A DNA stretch of 64,000 nucleotides from Paenibacillus terrae (GCF_000943545.1 NZ_JTHP01000001.1:1-64000), one strand, 5' to 3'; counted from the first letter of the stretch, positions 42,766 to 52,469 are shown. Numbers and translations are program-made. The notes: a model not told the origin generated them from the letters alone.

Positions 42766-44715
42766 ATGCAAAGAAAATATCCAAACCTATGTAAACCAAT
42801 CACGATTGGAAATGTGACTTTCAGAAATAGAATGTTTGGCTCTCCTATGGGAGGTACAGATATTACAGCTGACTGCACTATTGGACCGAAATCTACAGCT
42901 TTTTATGAATTAAGAGCCAAAGGCGGTGCTGCGTCAGTCACGGTCAGTGAAGTTGTAGTTCATCCCGAAACGGAAGCTTCCCATATGTACCATCTGGATC
43001 TGGGGACAGTAGATTCTCTTGCTAGTTTTACCTATACTGCAGACGCTATTCGCCGTCACGGGGCAATTGCCAGTGTGGAATTGTCTCATTCTGGACAGTA
43101 TGCAGGAACTTATTTGACTGACAAAAATAAGAAACAAGGACTTGCTCAGTGGGGACCCAGCCCCGGAGTACGCCCGGACGGCAGAGAAGTAAAGGAACTT
43201 TCGCAAGAACTAATTGATGATATCGTAGCAGCTTATGGTAGATGTGCTGGACTTGCCAAGAGAGCAGGTTATGAAATGATTATGGTTCATGGCGGACATG
43301 GATGGTTGATTAATCAGTTTTTTTCTCCTTATTTCAACCGCAGAACAGACAAGTATGGCGGATCTTTGGAAAACAGGGTGCGTTTTGCACAGGAGGTTTT
43401 GGACAGTGTCCGTGAAGCGGTGGGTTCTGGCTTCCCAATCGAGTTTAGAATGAGTGGTTCGGAGTTATTTGAAGGCGGCTATGACCTGACAGAAGGTATA
43501 GAAATTGCTAAATTAATCGAATCAAGAGTCGATTTGCTCCATGTATCTGCTGGAACTTATCAGACAGGCTTTGGTATCACACATCCTTCGATGTTCTTGC
43601 CTCATGGAAGTAACGTTTATCTTGCAGCAGAGATTAAGAAGCATGTAAGTGTTCCGGTTGCGACGGTCGGCGGATTAAATGACCCAGCTCAAATGGAAGA
43701 AATCATTGCCAGCGGCCAGGCGGATGTTGTTGAAATGGCTCGCGCACTGCTGGCTGATCCAGAGCTTCCAAAAAAGGTGATGAGTAACCGCGACGAGGAC
43801 ATTATTAAATGTCTGAGATGCTTCACCTGTATGGCTGAACGTGCAGAAACCTCCACAAGACGCTGTACGGTTAACCCATTAATTGGTCGTGAAATGGATG
43901 GAACAGAAATATATCCTTCCCCTAATCCACGTAAGGTTCTAGTAGCCGGCGGAGGCCCAGGCGGACTTTATGCAGCTCTTACTGCAGCTAAACGGGGACA
44001 TAAAGTCATTCTATGTGAGAAGTCTGACGAGATAGGTGGTATCTTGAGGGGAGAACAGGCGATTCCTTTTAAATATGAGATGTATGAGTTAGGTGTTACT
44101 CTCGGAAAACTGGCCAAAGACGCTGGCGTTGAGATTCGCTTGAATACACCTGTTACTAAAGAGTATGCGGAGAAAGAAAATGTGGATGCGTTAATTATAG
44201 CGGTTGGTTCCGCACCGCTTGTTCCTCCGATTCCTGGATTGAATGGTGATAACGTAGTTATTGTGAATAACTACTACCTGGAGAAGGACAAAGTCAGCGA
44301 TAGCGTAGTCGTATTGGGAGGCGGTCTGGCAGGCTGTGAAGCAGCCATTCACTTTGCCCAGGAAGGTAAGACTGTTCATCTGGTAGAGATGAGAGCAGAG
44401 CTGGCTCCAGATGCTAATATTAGACATCGTCCCATTATGCTAAAAGAAATCGAAAAGAATAACATTCAAGTTCATTTAGGATTTAAAGGGCTATGTGTTA
44501 CAAAAGAAGGTGTTGTTTGCGCTGATTCAAATGGTGAAGAACATCTTGTTCCAGGTACTTCAGTCATTTGTGCGCTTGGACAACGAGCAAGAAGAAACGT
44601 AGTAGATGAGTTAATGGATTGTGCACCTTATGTTTCACAAATCGGAGATTGTGTGAAGGCATCTACGATTACGACTGCAATCTATCAAGGATATCATGCA
44701 GCGCTTGATATCTAA
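42766..44715 (+). CDS. Flavin/iron-sulfur enoate or 2,4-dienoyl-CoA reductase-type enzyme
   Basis: A 649-residue protein with an N-terminal old-yellow-enzyme TIM barrel (FMN), a [4Fe-4S] motif with Cys spaced C-x2-C-x2-C-x11-C (CLRCFTC...C) at about residues 345-365, and a C-terminal FAD/NAD domain with two Rossmann motifs (GGGPGGLYAA and VLGGGLAGCEAA). This is the architecture of 2,4-dienoyl-CoA reductase, trimethylamine dehydrogenase and BaiCD-like enzymes. It reduces activated C=C bonds using NAD(P)H. It is co-directional with the OFA transporter 56 bp upstream. Confidence 0.88.
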   Translation: MQRKYPNLCKPITIGNVTFRNRMFGSPMGGTDITADCTIGPKSTAFYELRAKGGAASVTVSEVVVHPETEASHMYHLDLGTVDSLASFTYTADAIRRHGAIASVELSHSGQYAGTYLTDKNKKQGLAQWGPSPGVRPDGREVKELSQELIDDIVAAYGRCAGLAKRAGYEMIMVHGGHGWLINQFFSPYFNRRTDKYGGSLENRVRFAQEVLDSVREAVGSGFPIEFRMSGSELFEGGYDLTEGIEIAKLIESRVDLLHVSAGTYQTGFGITHPSMFLPHGSNVYLAAEIKKHVSVPVATVGGLNDPAQMEEIIASGQADVVEMARALLADPELPKKVMSNRDEDIIKCLRCFTCMAERAETSTRRCTVNPLIGREMDGTEIYPSPNPRKVLVAGGGPGGLYAALTAAKRGHKVILCEKSDEIGGILRGEQAIPFKYEMYELGVTLGKLAKDAGVEIRLNTPVTKEYAEKENVDALIIAVGSAPLVPPIPGLNGDNVVIVNNYYLEKDKVSDSVVVLGGGLAGCEAAIHFAQEGKTVHLVEMRAELAPDANIRHRPIMLKEIEKNNIQVHLGFKGLCVTKEGVVCADSNGEEHLVPGTSVICALGQRARRNVVDELMDCAPYVSQIGDCVKASTITTAIYQGYHAALDI

Positions 44716-44799
44716 TGATCTGCGACTCACTATCACCACCTGGCCTGGGACGCTTCTGGAAGTTTAAGAGAAGCACTCGAACATAGCGGTTCAACACAA

Positions 44800-44857
44800 A
44801 TCGCACAACTCCTGCAAATGAGTACAACATTGTGCAAGAGTTGTGCGATATTTTTTT
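44800..44857 (+). terminator. Terminator after the reductase gene
   Basis: The perfect 12-bp stem ATCGCACAACTC / GAGTTGTGCGAT is followed by T's. Confidence 0.85.
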
Positions 44858-44886
44858 AGGTTTAAGCAATATTCCAGATGCGAAAG

Positions 44887-46425
44887 TTAGTTACCAAGCA
44901 GTCTGACTTCATGCACCGTCGGGGTATACCAGTTGTTCGGGTTATTAAATAACACCGCATTGACGAGATTCATTCGTACATAGCGTGCCTGGAAGTTAAC
45001 CTTGTCGCTGGTAAAACCATACGAAGTATTACCAGTGCGGTCAATCGTGGAATAGTTAACTCCATCCACGCTGTATTCAATTTTATATTTATAATACGCC
45101 TCAGATCCTTTGTACATAAACCAGGAAATATCCACTTCGCTGATTGTCTTCGTGCTGCCCAGATCAACCTGCCACCAAGCGGGCCAGGATGCAGATGCAG
45201 CCTTCCACGAGGTTTGGGCGTTGCCGTCATTCGCCAGCGAAGCCGGAGAGCCGGATGCGACTGAGTTAGCAGTCGCCGTTTTGCCTTGCGCGTGATTCAC
45301 AAGCGAAGGCAGAATCACGTTGCCTGTCGCGGCATCCAGATCCCAACTGCTGTACCAGTTCAGCGTTGCCGTTTTGCTGGAGTCATTCAGGATCAGCGGT
45401 AGCCATATAAACTTGTGGTCGCTCAGATTGAGCGGATTCCAACGGTCGCCCATATAGATGTAGCTGGTTCCTGCGCTGCCTGTAATGGTGGCGATGGAGT
45501 GAATCTGCGAGCCGTAGGCTGCCGGGTCACCGAAGGGCGAAAGCGCAGACCAGCTTCCCGTCATGGAGCTGGCGGTTGCATAAGCACCCTGATTCGGATA
45601 CCAGCCGGATGCCTGCGAGGTAAACAGGTAGTAGGTGTTGTTCTTTTTCACAACAGCAGGGGCTTCACGGTAGCCATTCTCGAAAATCCAACCCACAAAC
45701 GATTGCACGCCCGTATAATCGTCGGTCAGCTTGAAGATTGCCATCGTATCGTTGGCGCCGCCATTTTTACGGGAAGCTGTAATGAGGTAGCCACTACCGT
45801 CGGTATCCGTGAATACGGTCATATCGCGGGATTCATAATTCAGCGGGCGGAAGCTGCCTTGGTAGGCAAAAGTCCCGTCTGGTGTATCGCTGGTAGCGAC
45901 AGCTACGCGACCCAGCGAATAATCGGTGCCATTTTCATAATGCGCCCATAGCACATATTTCCCGGTTGTTTGGTTGTAAATGACTTTGGGACGCTCGATT
46001 TTGCTGGAATTCAGCTCAGGGGCGGAATCTTTGGTGAGAATACTGCTGCGGAAGGACCAATTTTTCAGATCGGTTGAGGTATATACGTTCACTTTTTCAA
46101 ATTTCCAGTTCTCGGCATGCTCGCCGTACCAATAATAAGTGGCGCCTACTTTTAGAATATTGCCGCTGTTGGCCTGAATCGGATTACCTGCGGTATCCTT
46201 CCAATCCGTTCCGTTTGTAATAGCTGTGCTTGCTGCTGCGTTCAGCGATAGTGCTGCATCAGCATGAATGGTATCCAAACCATTCAGCGCTTCGACTCCA
46301 TAGGTTGCATGGGTCACACCTGTCGTATCGGCATGCACTGCATTCGGTTGAAGCCCTGTACCGACCACTGCAAGTATGATGCATATCCATGCGCCCAGCC
46401 ATTTGCTGTTGTTGATCCACTTCAC
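44887..46425 (-). CDS. Secreted GH43-family glycosidase with discoidin domain
   Basis: A 512-residue exported enzyme. I start it at GTG 46425, following AGGGAGG; upstream in-frame codons lack a site. The signal peptide ends near AVHAD. Residues about 75-370 are a five-bladed propeller like GH43 (GNILKVGATYYWYGEH, IERPKVIYN, GYREAPAVVKKNNTYYLF), and residues about 385-512 an F5/8 type C carbohydrate-binding domain. It probably acts on arabino- or galacto-oligosaccharide side chains of plant polymers; the subfamily is not assigned. A cre site lies upstream and a relic copy at 38403-38760. Confidence 0.85.
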   Translation of the reverse strand: MKWINNSKWLGAWICIILAVVGTGLQPNAVHADTTGVTHATYGVEALNGLDTIHADAALSLNAAASTAITNGTDWKDTAGNPIQANSGNILKVGATYYWYGEHAENWKFEKVNVYTSTDLKNWSFRSSILTKDSAPELNSSKIERPKVIYNQTTGKYVLWAHYENGTDYSLGRVAVATSDTPDGTFAYQGSFRPLNYESRDMTVFTDTDGSGYLITASRKNGGANDTMAIFKLTDDYTGVQSFVGWIFENGYREAPAVVKKNNTYYLFTSQASGWYPNQGAYATASSMTGSWSALSPFGDPAAYGSQIHSIATITGSAGTSYIYMGDRWNPLNLSDHKFIWLPLILNDSSKTATLNWYSSWDLDAATGNVILPSLVNHAQGKTATANSVASGSPASLANDGNAQTSWKAASASWPAWWQVDLGSTKTISEVDISWFMYKGSEAYYKYKIEYSVDGVNYSTIDRTGNTSYGFTSDKVNFQARYVRMNLVNAVLFNNPNNWYTPTVHEVRLLGN

Positions 46426-46505
46426 GATATCATCTGCCTCCCTTAATACGGATAGAATGGGCCAGTATGGCTTGTCCGGCACCTCACCTTAGATTTTATC
46501 TTAAT

Positions 46506-46519
46506 TGGAAGCGTTTACA
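46506..46519. promoter_or_regulatory. cre site upstream of the GH43 gene
   Basis: TGGAAGCGTTTACA matches 13 of 14 positions of the CcpA cre consensus and lies about 81 bp before the GH43 start. Confidence 0.75.
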
Positions 46520-46557
46520 AGTGGAATAAATTGAAGTTTTTAGAATGGTGAAACCTT

Positions 46558-46602
46558 AAAGGGGAACATCGGCCAGCTCAGGCCGAAAGGCGTTCTCCTT
46601 TT
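46558..46602. terminator. Hairpin between GH43 and hmp
   Basis: The long imperfect stem AAAGGGGAACATCGGCC / GGCCGAAAGGCGTTCTCCTTTT lies upstream of both divergent genes. It may be a leader structure or left from a lost gene. Confidence 0.5.
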
Positions 46603-46823
46603 GTCTACTTGCGGAAAGGTCATTGCTTATATTCTGAAACGTTTATGATTGTGCGTTTTGTCATTGACACGTTCGCAAATTATTTCAAATTTAAAGTGAC
46701 TGCAATCACATAAACAGTTACTTTATGTGGGTATACTGGGCTGTAAATGGAGGGTTAACAATGGGGTATATATGTTGGAACACCCTTTGTTCATCTTATT
46801 TTGGAGAGAAGAGGGATACAAAG

Positions 46824-48053
46824 ATGCTGAGTGAGCAAACCATTGCAACGATAAAATCGACTGTACCTGTTTTGGAGGTTCATGGAACTACGATCACCAA
46901 GCGCTTTTACCAAATGATGTTCGAGGCTCATCCCGAGCTGCTGAATATATTCAATCACGCTAACCAGAAGCAAGGACGTCAGCAAGGGGCGCTGGCCAAT
47001 GCTGTATATGCGGCTGCACAGCACATTGATCGTCTGGAGGAAATCCTTCCGGTGGTGCGGCAGATTGCACACAAGCATCGCAGTTTGGGAATTAAGCCTG
47101 AGCATTATCCTATCGTCGGAAAATATCTGCTCGCTGCGATCAAGGACGTGTTGGGGGATGCGGCTACAGACGAGATCATCGCCGCATGGGCCGAGGCCTA
47201 TGGTGTGATCGCTAATGCATTTATAGACGTGGAAGCTGAAATGTACAAGGAGGCGGAACAGCAGCAGGGAGGCTGGTCAGACTTTAAGAGCTTTCTTGTG
47301 CAGAAAAAGGTCAAGGAAAGCGATCAAATTACGTCCTTTTATCTGGTGCCGCAGGATGGACAGGTGCTGCCTGCATTCGAGCCTGGGCAATACATCGGCC
47401 TACAGATGCGGATTCCGGGTGAACATAATACCCACATCCGTCAATACAGCCTTTCGGATGCACCGGGCCAACCTCACTACCGGATATCCGTAAAGCGCGA
47501 GGATGCCGTAGGGTCCCGTCCGTCGGGTAAAGTATCCGTGTATCTGCATGAGCAGGTGCAGGCGGGAGATGTACTACAGGTATCTGCACCGGCTGGCGAT
47601 TTTACGCTGGATCGAACAGATCGCAGACCTGTCGTGCTGATCAGCGGTGGGGTCGGGCTAACCCCGATGGTCAGCATGCTGGCTTCCTTGGTGGAGTCTG
47701 CTCCGGATCGGCCCATCACCTTTGTCCACGCAGCAGTCAACGGGGATAACCATGCTCTGCGTAATGAGGTGGAAAAGCTGGTCGCCACACATGCACAGGC
47801 CGCAGTTCGGTGGTGTTATAGCAGACCAACCGAGCAGGATCGGCTGGCACAGGCTTTTCACAAGGAAGGCCGTTTGGATCTGGCCTGGTTGCAATCCGTG
47901 ATACCGGAACGCAATGCGCAGTATTACTTTTGCGGCCCTGAGGGATTCATGCAATCGGTGTATGCTCTTTTGAAGGAGTGGAATATCCCTGCTTCGGATA
48001 TCCACTATGAATTTTTTGGCCCTGCCAGAGCGTGGGAAGCCGAAGCGCAGTGA
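46824..48053 (+). CDS. hmp: Flavohaemoglobin (nitric oxide dioxygenase)
   Basis: A 409-residue protein: globin domain (residues about 1-140, starting MLSEQTIATIKSTVPVLE), FAD domain (RQYSLSDAP) and NAD domain (GGVGLTPMVSML, then YFCGPEGFM). It converts NO plus O2 to nitrate using NAD(P)H. The ATG at 46824 has AGAGGG upstream; the longer frame to 46725 has no support. It is a single gene, probably induced by nitrosative stress. Confidence 0.92.
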   Translation: MLSEQTIATIKSTVPVLEVHGTTITKRFYQMMFEAHPELLNIFNHANQKQGRQQGALANAVYAAAQHIDRLEEILPVVRQIAHKHRSLGIKPEHYPIVGKYLLAAIKDVLGDAATDEIIAAWAEAYGVIANAFIDVEAEMYKEAEQQQGGWSDFKSFLVQKKVKESDQITSFYLVPQDGQVLPAFEPGQYIGLQMRIPGEHNTHIRQYSLSDAPGQPHYRISVKREDAVGSRPSGKVSVYLHEQVQAGDVLQVSAPAGDFTLDRTDRRPVVLISGGVGLTPMVSMLASLVESAPDRPITFVHAAVNGDNHALRNEVEKLVATHAQAAVRWCYSRPTEQDRLAQAFHKEGRLDLAWLQSVIPERNAQYYFCGPEGFMQSVYALLKEWNIPASDIHYEFFGPARAWEAEAQ

Positions 48054-48060
48054 GAAGTTT

Positions 48061-48092
48061 AAAAAGGCGAAGGATAGTTTCCTTCGCCTTTG
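48061..48092 (+). terminator. Terminator after hmp
   Basis: AAAAAGGCGAAGGA-tagt-TTCCTTCGCCTTT, a strong hairpin with flanking A and T runs. Confidence 0.9.
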
Positions 48093-48152
48093 TTGATCAT
48101 CACGTTTGGAGTTTATTTAATGCTGCTCGTGTTACATAAATGTCGGTAATCC

Positions 48153-49454
48153 TCAGATTGTTCCGTCCTGACCGGGAGGTCGCAGAAATGCTGCACGATG
48201 TGGCATATACTGGCGTAAAGCCTCCGGAATACGGATCGATCCGTCCTCTTGCTGATGATTCTCTAGCAGCGGAATCAAAATACGGGGTGAAGCAACTGCC
48301 GTATTGTTGAGCGTGTAGGCATATTGCAGCTTGCCGTTCGCATCCCGGTAGCGGATGTTGGAACGCCGCGCCTGAAAATCAAGCAATTGGGACGACGAAT
48401 GCGTCTCGCCATAAGCCTGTCGGCTGGGCATCCATGTCTCAATATCCACCTGCTTGTAGGTTTTTTGCGACATGTCGCCTGTGCAGACGGCCATTTTGCG
48501 ATAAGGCAGCTCCAGTTGTTGAAGCAGGTCTTCCGCATTGCGCGTAATTTCCTGAAACATCTGCTCCGAAGCGTCCAGACTGGCTTCGCAAATCACTACC
48601 TGCTCGACCTTGGCGAACTGGTGCACACGATACAGTCCGTGCACATCTCTTCCGGCCGAGCCGACCTCATTACGGAAGCATACCGATACGGCCGCCAACC
48701 GGATGGGGTCCGTAACGTCCACGATTTCACCGCTGTAATACGAGACAAGCGGAACCTCCGAGGTACCGACGAGCCATTGATCCTCTCCTGCGATACGGTA
48801 CGTCTGATCCACCCCGAGCGGGAAGAAGCCAGTGCTGTGCATCGCCTCGGCGCGTACCATCAGCGGAACGTCCAGCAGTTGAAAGCCCCGTTCAGTCAGC
48901 AGGTCCACAGCAAGTTGCTGTACTGCCCGGTGCAACGTGACTCCGGCTCCTGTCAGGTAGTAGTTCCGGGTTCCGGCTGTTTTGACGCCGCGGGGAACGT
49001 CGATCAGGCTGTGAAGCTGACCGAGCGCCATATGATCGCGTGGCTCAAATCCCAAATCGGGAACCGTACCGACCCGCTCCAGTTCTACATTATCCTCATC
49101 CGATCTGCCCCGTGGTGTATCTGGCGAAACGATATTAGGAACCAGAAGCATGAGCTGTTGAAACTGCTCCTCCACTTCTCGCTGCGGGGCTTCCAGACGG
49201 TCTAACTGTCTGTTAATTTCTTTGACCCGCCGCTTGTTTTCTTCCACCTGATCGCTCTTCCCGGCATGAATCAGTGCACCAATATCCTGACTACATTGAT
49301 TCCGCGTTTGACGGAGTTGCTCCACTTCCTGAAGCAACTGCTTTCTCCGGTTATCCAGGGTGAGCAGCTCTGCAACCGAGACCTGTATTCCTTTTCCATT
49401 TGCTGCTGCCTGAACCTGTTCCTGATGTTCTCTGATCCACTTGATATCCAACAT
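48153..49454 (-). CDS. serS: Serine--tRNA ligase, T-box controlled
   Basis: A 433-residue class II synthetase with an N-terminal coiled-coil arm (residues about 25-110) and catalytic core motifs TSEVPL, FRNEVGSAGRD (motif 2) and ASPRILIPLLE (motif 3). It charges tRNA-Ser. The ATG at 49454 follows AAGGAGTG. The T-box leader immediately upstream shows amino-acid-starvation control. Its position in an accessory neighbourhood suggests it may be a second, inducible SerRS besides a housekeeping copy; that copy is not in this window. Confidence 0.9.
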   Translation of the reverse strand: MLDIKWIREHQEQVQAAANGKGIQVSVAELLTLDNRRKQLLQEVEQLRQTRNQCSQDIGALIHAGKSDQVEENKRRVKEINRQLDRLEAPQREVEEQFQQLMLLVPNIVSPDTPRGRSDEDNVELERVGTVPDLGFEPRDHMALGQLHSLIDVPRGVKTAGTRNYYLTGAGVTLHRAVQQLAVDLLTERGFQLLDVPLMVRAEAMHSTGFFPLGVDQTYRIAGEDQWLVGTSEVPLVSYYSGEIVDVTDPIRLAAVSVCFRNEVGSAGRDVHGLYRVHQFAKVEQVVICEASLDASEQMFQEITRNAEDLLQQLELPYRKMAVCTGDMSQKTYKQVDIETWMPSRQAYGETHSSSQLLDFQARRSNIRYRDANGKLQYAYTLNNTAVASPRILIPLLENHQQEDGSIRIPEALRQYMPHRAAFLRPPGQDGTI

Positions 49455-49484
49455 GACACCGCACTCCTTTTCGGATAGAAATAC

Positions 49485-49725
49485 AAAAAGCGCCCTCATC
49501 CACATGGGACGAGGAGCGCTCTGATCTCGCGGTGCCACCCAAATTGACCGGACAGCATGACAGATGTCATGACTCTCCAATCCACTTTGCTCCGCTATAA
49601 CGGGCGGGTGTCCGGTTTACTTAGGAATACAAGTTCATATCGTACACTCATGTATGTTCCTTGGCGTAAACGCCTCCGAGTTGGATGCTCTTCACGGGCG
49701 TAATGTCGTTTGCTTTTTTGTTAGT
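49485..49725 (-). promoter_or_regulatory. T-box riboswitch leader of serS
   Basis: On the minus strand the T-box sequence GGGTGGCACCGCGAG (49526-49540) precedes a terminator hairpin AGCGCTCCTCGTCCC / ATGAGGGCGCT with T's (49485-49521). The upstream 180 bp contain further paired segments fitting stem I. I did not assign the specifier codon. Confidence 0.9.
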
Positions 49726-49752
49726 ATACGGATTTTTGGCAGGTTAATCAAG

Positions 49753-50199
49753 CTACAACAGCTTTTTAAGCTGCGATATACGGCCTTGTGACACGCCAAG
49801 CCATTGTGCATATTCGCCCTGCTTGGCATGGGGATGTTCATGTACCATTTTTCTTAGACGCTCGACTAATCGTTGTGATGATTGGTTGACTCTCTTTCCT
49901 TTGTACGCAGGTTTCTTAACCATCGGAGCAGGAGTGCGACTAACGCCTATATTGCCTTTTAGCTCTTGTATACATTTTTTACATAAAAGTGAATTTCTAA
50001 AATAGGTCAGATCTTCGACAGCATTACATAGGTTACAGGCGACCCCGATATACTTTCGCATACTTAAAAAACCCGTTTCAATATCCATATAAAATTCTAA
50101 AGGATCGCCAACATCGATACCCATAGACATCCGCATTTCTTTAGGAATAACGATTCGGCCTAACTGATCTAAAGATCGAGTCATACCTGTATTCTTCAT
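49753..50199 (-). CDS. AbrB-type regulator with zinc knuckle and C-terminal HTH
   Basis: A 148-residue protein starting at ATG 50199 after AAGGAGG. Order: AbrB swapped hairpin (RSLDQLGRIVIPKEMR, about residues 5-50), a Cys4 knuckle (CNLC and CKKC), a basic linker, and a C-terminal helix-turn-helix (YAQWLGVSQGRISQLKKLL). The fusion of two DNA-binding modules is unusual. It is adjacent to a second copy and to the aloR4 locus. Confidence 0.8.
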   Translation of the reverse strand: MKNTGMTRSLDQLGRIVIPKEMRMSMGIDVGDPLEFYMDIETGFLSMRKYIGVACNLCNAVEDLTYFRNSLLCKKCIQELKGNIGVSRTPAPMVKKPAYKGKRVNQSSQRLVERLRKMVHEHPHAKQGEYAQWLGVSQGRISQLKKLL

Positions 50200-50234
50200 A
50201 TGATATCCTCCTTCTTCATCTGTCTTGGCAAAGC

Positions 50235-50666
50235 TCATTCCTCCAGTTGGACACTTGCCTGATCGAACACTTGTTGTATGAGCTGGCTTATGCGAGCTTC
50301 TGAGATACCCAACATGCCAGCATATTGCTGTTGTGTAGCATGTGGATGGCTTTCATATAGATCTAAAAGAAGCTGGGCCATGATCTCTTTGGGCTGAAAG
50401 GCTTGTACACGCATAGATACGGTCTTGAGCATATAGTTGCAATTTTTACATATGAGAAAGCCTTTGAAACCACTTAATTCTTCAGTAGAGAGACAAAAAT
50501 GACAAGACTGCCCGTAGTATCTTTGTAGTAATAGCGTACCCGTCTTTTCATCTGCAAAAAATTCAATAGAATGACCGTGAAAAATATCGCATGTATATAG
50601 GATTTCCTTGGGAATGACCAAGCGCCCTGTAGGGTCTAAGTTTTTTGTCATTTTTACATGAGGCAT
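50235..50666 (-). CDS. AbrB-type regulator with zinc knuckle and C-terminal HTH
   Basis: A 143-residue paralogue of the gene 35 bp downstream; start ATG 50666 after AGGAGG. The AbrB part is KNLDPTGRLVIPKEI, the zinc knuckle CHFC and CKNC, and the C-terminal HTH YAGMLGISEARISQLIQQV. The two genes form an operon divergent from aloR4. Confidence 0.8.
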   Translation of the reverse strand: MPHVKMTKNLDPTGRLVIPKEILYTCDIFHGHSIEFFADEKTGTLLLQRYYGQSCHFCLSTEELSGFKGFLICKNCNYMLKTVSMRVQAFQPKEIMAQLLLDLYESHPHATQQQYAGMLGISEARISQLIQQVFDQASVQLEE

Positions 50667-50845
50667 TGCCAAAAGACCTCCTATTACCAAGATAAAAAGC
50701 AATAAAATAGAAGTATTTATTGTTATTCCAAAATGTGGTACCATCAGGAGTAGGTAAAACTTTTATCATATTATAAGTTTCCAAAATATATTTTTTAAAA
50801 AAATGTGTATCCTATTAAAGTTCACGCTGAAAGGGTGGTTTATTT

Positions 50846-52240
50846 ATGGAAATCACACCCAAGATTAGAGCAGAATTAGAAAGATACCTAAAACAAGCAG
50901 GCTTGAGCATGACCGGGTTTGGACACATTGCTGGCATGAATCCGGGTACGGTGAGCGGTATTATAACAGGTAATCGTACCATTTCGGTGCACCAATTGGA
51001 TCGCATTACGTTAGGAATGAATTTACCAGCAGACCATTTCTATGAAAGATATATTGAAGAAAGTGTGATAGATGCACCGCTGAACTGGAAAAGAATTAGC
51101 CCGTTCTTGTACCGCTGTGTGCAGTTTCAGCGCGTAGACTGTTTGCAAAAAGTAGTAAGTGTGCTGCTGGATGATCTGGGCTATCTTCCTTATCTCTTTG
51201 CATTAGCAGAGGATTGTTATAAACAAGATTATCGGGAAGCAGCGGCTTACCTATACGAGAACATCGCCGAGGGCGAAAAACAGCAGCATTCGGAACGACT
51301 TGCGATCTGCCACTATCGCTTGTTCACCCTTGCGATCGGAAAGGATCAGAATCGCAATATGGACGCCGCCGCCAAATTTGAATCGTTTGTCCATCGCTTG
51401 CATGAAGTCGACCAACTGGATGCGTTGAAGGATTTAGCGAATGTGTACAGAGCATTGAGCCAGTGGGACAAGGTATATAAGTATGCAAAGCAGATGGGAC
51501 AGCTAGGGAGAATATACTATGACATGGTTCATAACTCTGGGCGCAAGGAAAAAGAACCACAAAAGAAGCTAAGTAGGCCGCTTTTTGTATACATAGCTTA
51601 CGCCGAATTGATGTGTGCTAATGCCTGTGATGCGAAGGGGGACCATGAGCCAGCATTAGTACACCTTCAAGGCTATGCTGATTTAAGCTGGGTAAAGGAA
51701 AGTGACCCGGACACGCTCCATTGGTTAGGTCTATTTCAGCATTAGGCGAAAATTAATACTTATGTGAACAAGCTGATGTCAGGAGATGTGAGTGTCCTGC
51801 CGAATTATGTAGAATATATGGCAGGCGAAAAATATATTTTCAACGAACTCTTAAACGTCATTGAAGCAGCCAATCGCTATCATATTGATGTGGATCATAT
51901 CCTTCGGCGCTTTGAACCCCAAATTACGGCGTATCAGGAGCCGTCCCCTGCTGACATTAGGCAACAATATTTGCCACAGCAGTATGCACGGTTTTGGTAC
52001 AAGATGGCCAAGTATAGCCTAAATAAAGGTAGATATTCATATGGTTTCAAATGTTTAATCGACGCTTTAGAAAAAGCTGGTACAATTAATCATGTACTAC
52101 TTATTGCCAATTGTGCAGGTTTATTTGACTGCTTCAGGGTATATGCCGCTCCTGAAATATTGGCTCAGTTTCATTCTACTTACCAGGAGGTGTGGAAAGA
52201 AAATGATCAAAAAGATGGCTTTGCTCTTGGCAGCAGTTAG
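50846..52240 (+). pseudogene. AloR-type quorum-sensing receptor, copy 4, with in-frame amber stop
   Basis: A 465-codon XRE-TPR receptor frame, with ATG 50846 and GAAAGGGTGG upstream. HTH and TPR landmarks are intact, but codon 300 (51743-51745) is TAG where the paralogues have a Trp in EWAQAN; the same frame then continues normally to 52240. A G-to-A change in TGG explains this. The product may be a truncated HTH-plus-half-TPR protein, or be read through or be a sequencing error. Its 3' end overlaps aloP4 by 38 bases as in copy 1. Confidence 0.85.
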
Positions 52241-52328
52241 CTTTGTACTGGTACTGGTACTACCAGTTCAGGCTAAAGACCCTACCCTTGGCATATTCAA
52301 ACCGCAAGAACACATTGGTTCAGCTTGA
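52203..52328 (+). CDS. aloP: AloP-type pro-peptide, copy 4
   Basis: A 41-residue ORF with AGGAGGTG upstream, starting MIKKMALLLAAV, a hydrophobic signal core with a likely cleavage after PVQA, and the tail KDPTLGIFKPQEHIGSA. The start sits in the +1 frame of the receptor, with the same 38-nt overlap as copy 1. It carries the FKP motif. It is intact although the receptor gene has a stop codon. Confidence 0.8.
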   Translation: MIKKMALLLAAVSFVLVLVLPVQAKDPTLGIFKPQEHIGSA

Positions 52329-52351
52329 CCGAGCACTATTTCATTACCATT

Positions 52352-52380
52352 GACCAGCCTAGCCGCTGGTCTTTTTTTTG
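52352..52380 (+). terminator. Terminator after aloP4
   Basis: GACCAGC-ctagcc-GCTGGTC is followed by eight T's. Confidence 0.85.
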
Positions 52381-52469
52381 TTATATTTTGTTGATTTTTG
52401 ATTGCTAAAATAGCGATCCATATTTCCACATTCCAACCTAAAATGAGATACATTAGGAGGGAATGCGCT

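Noticed and set aside
45415-45951. 178-codon ORF opposite the GH43 gene
   Set aside because: Shadow frame of a well-supported enzyme gene without its own start signals.
48324-49205. 293-codon plus-strand ORF within serS
   Set aside because: Antisense shadow of a conserved synthetase; composition is not protein-like.
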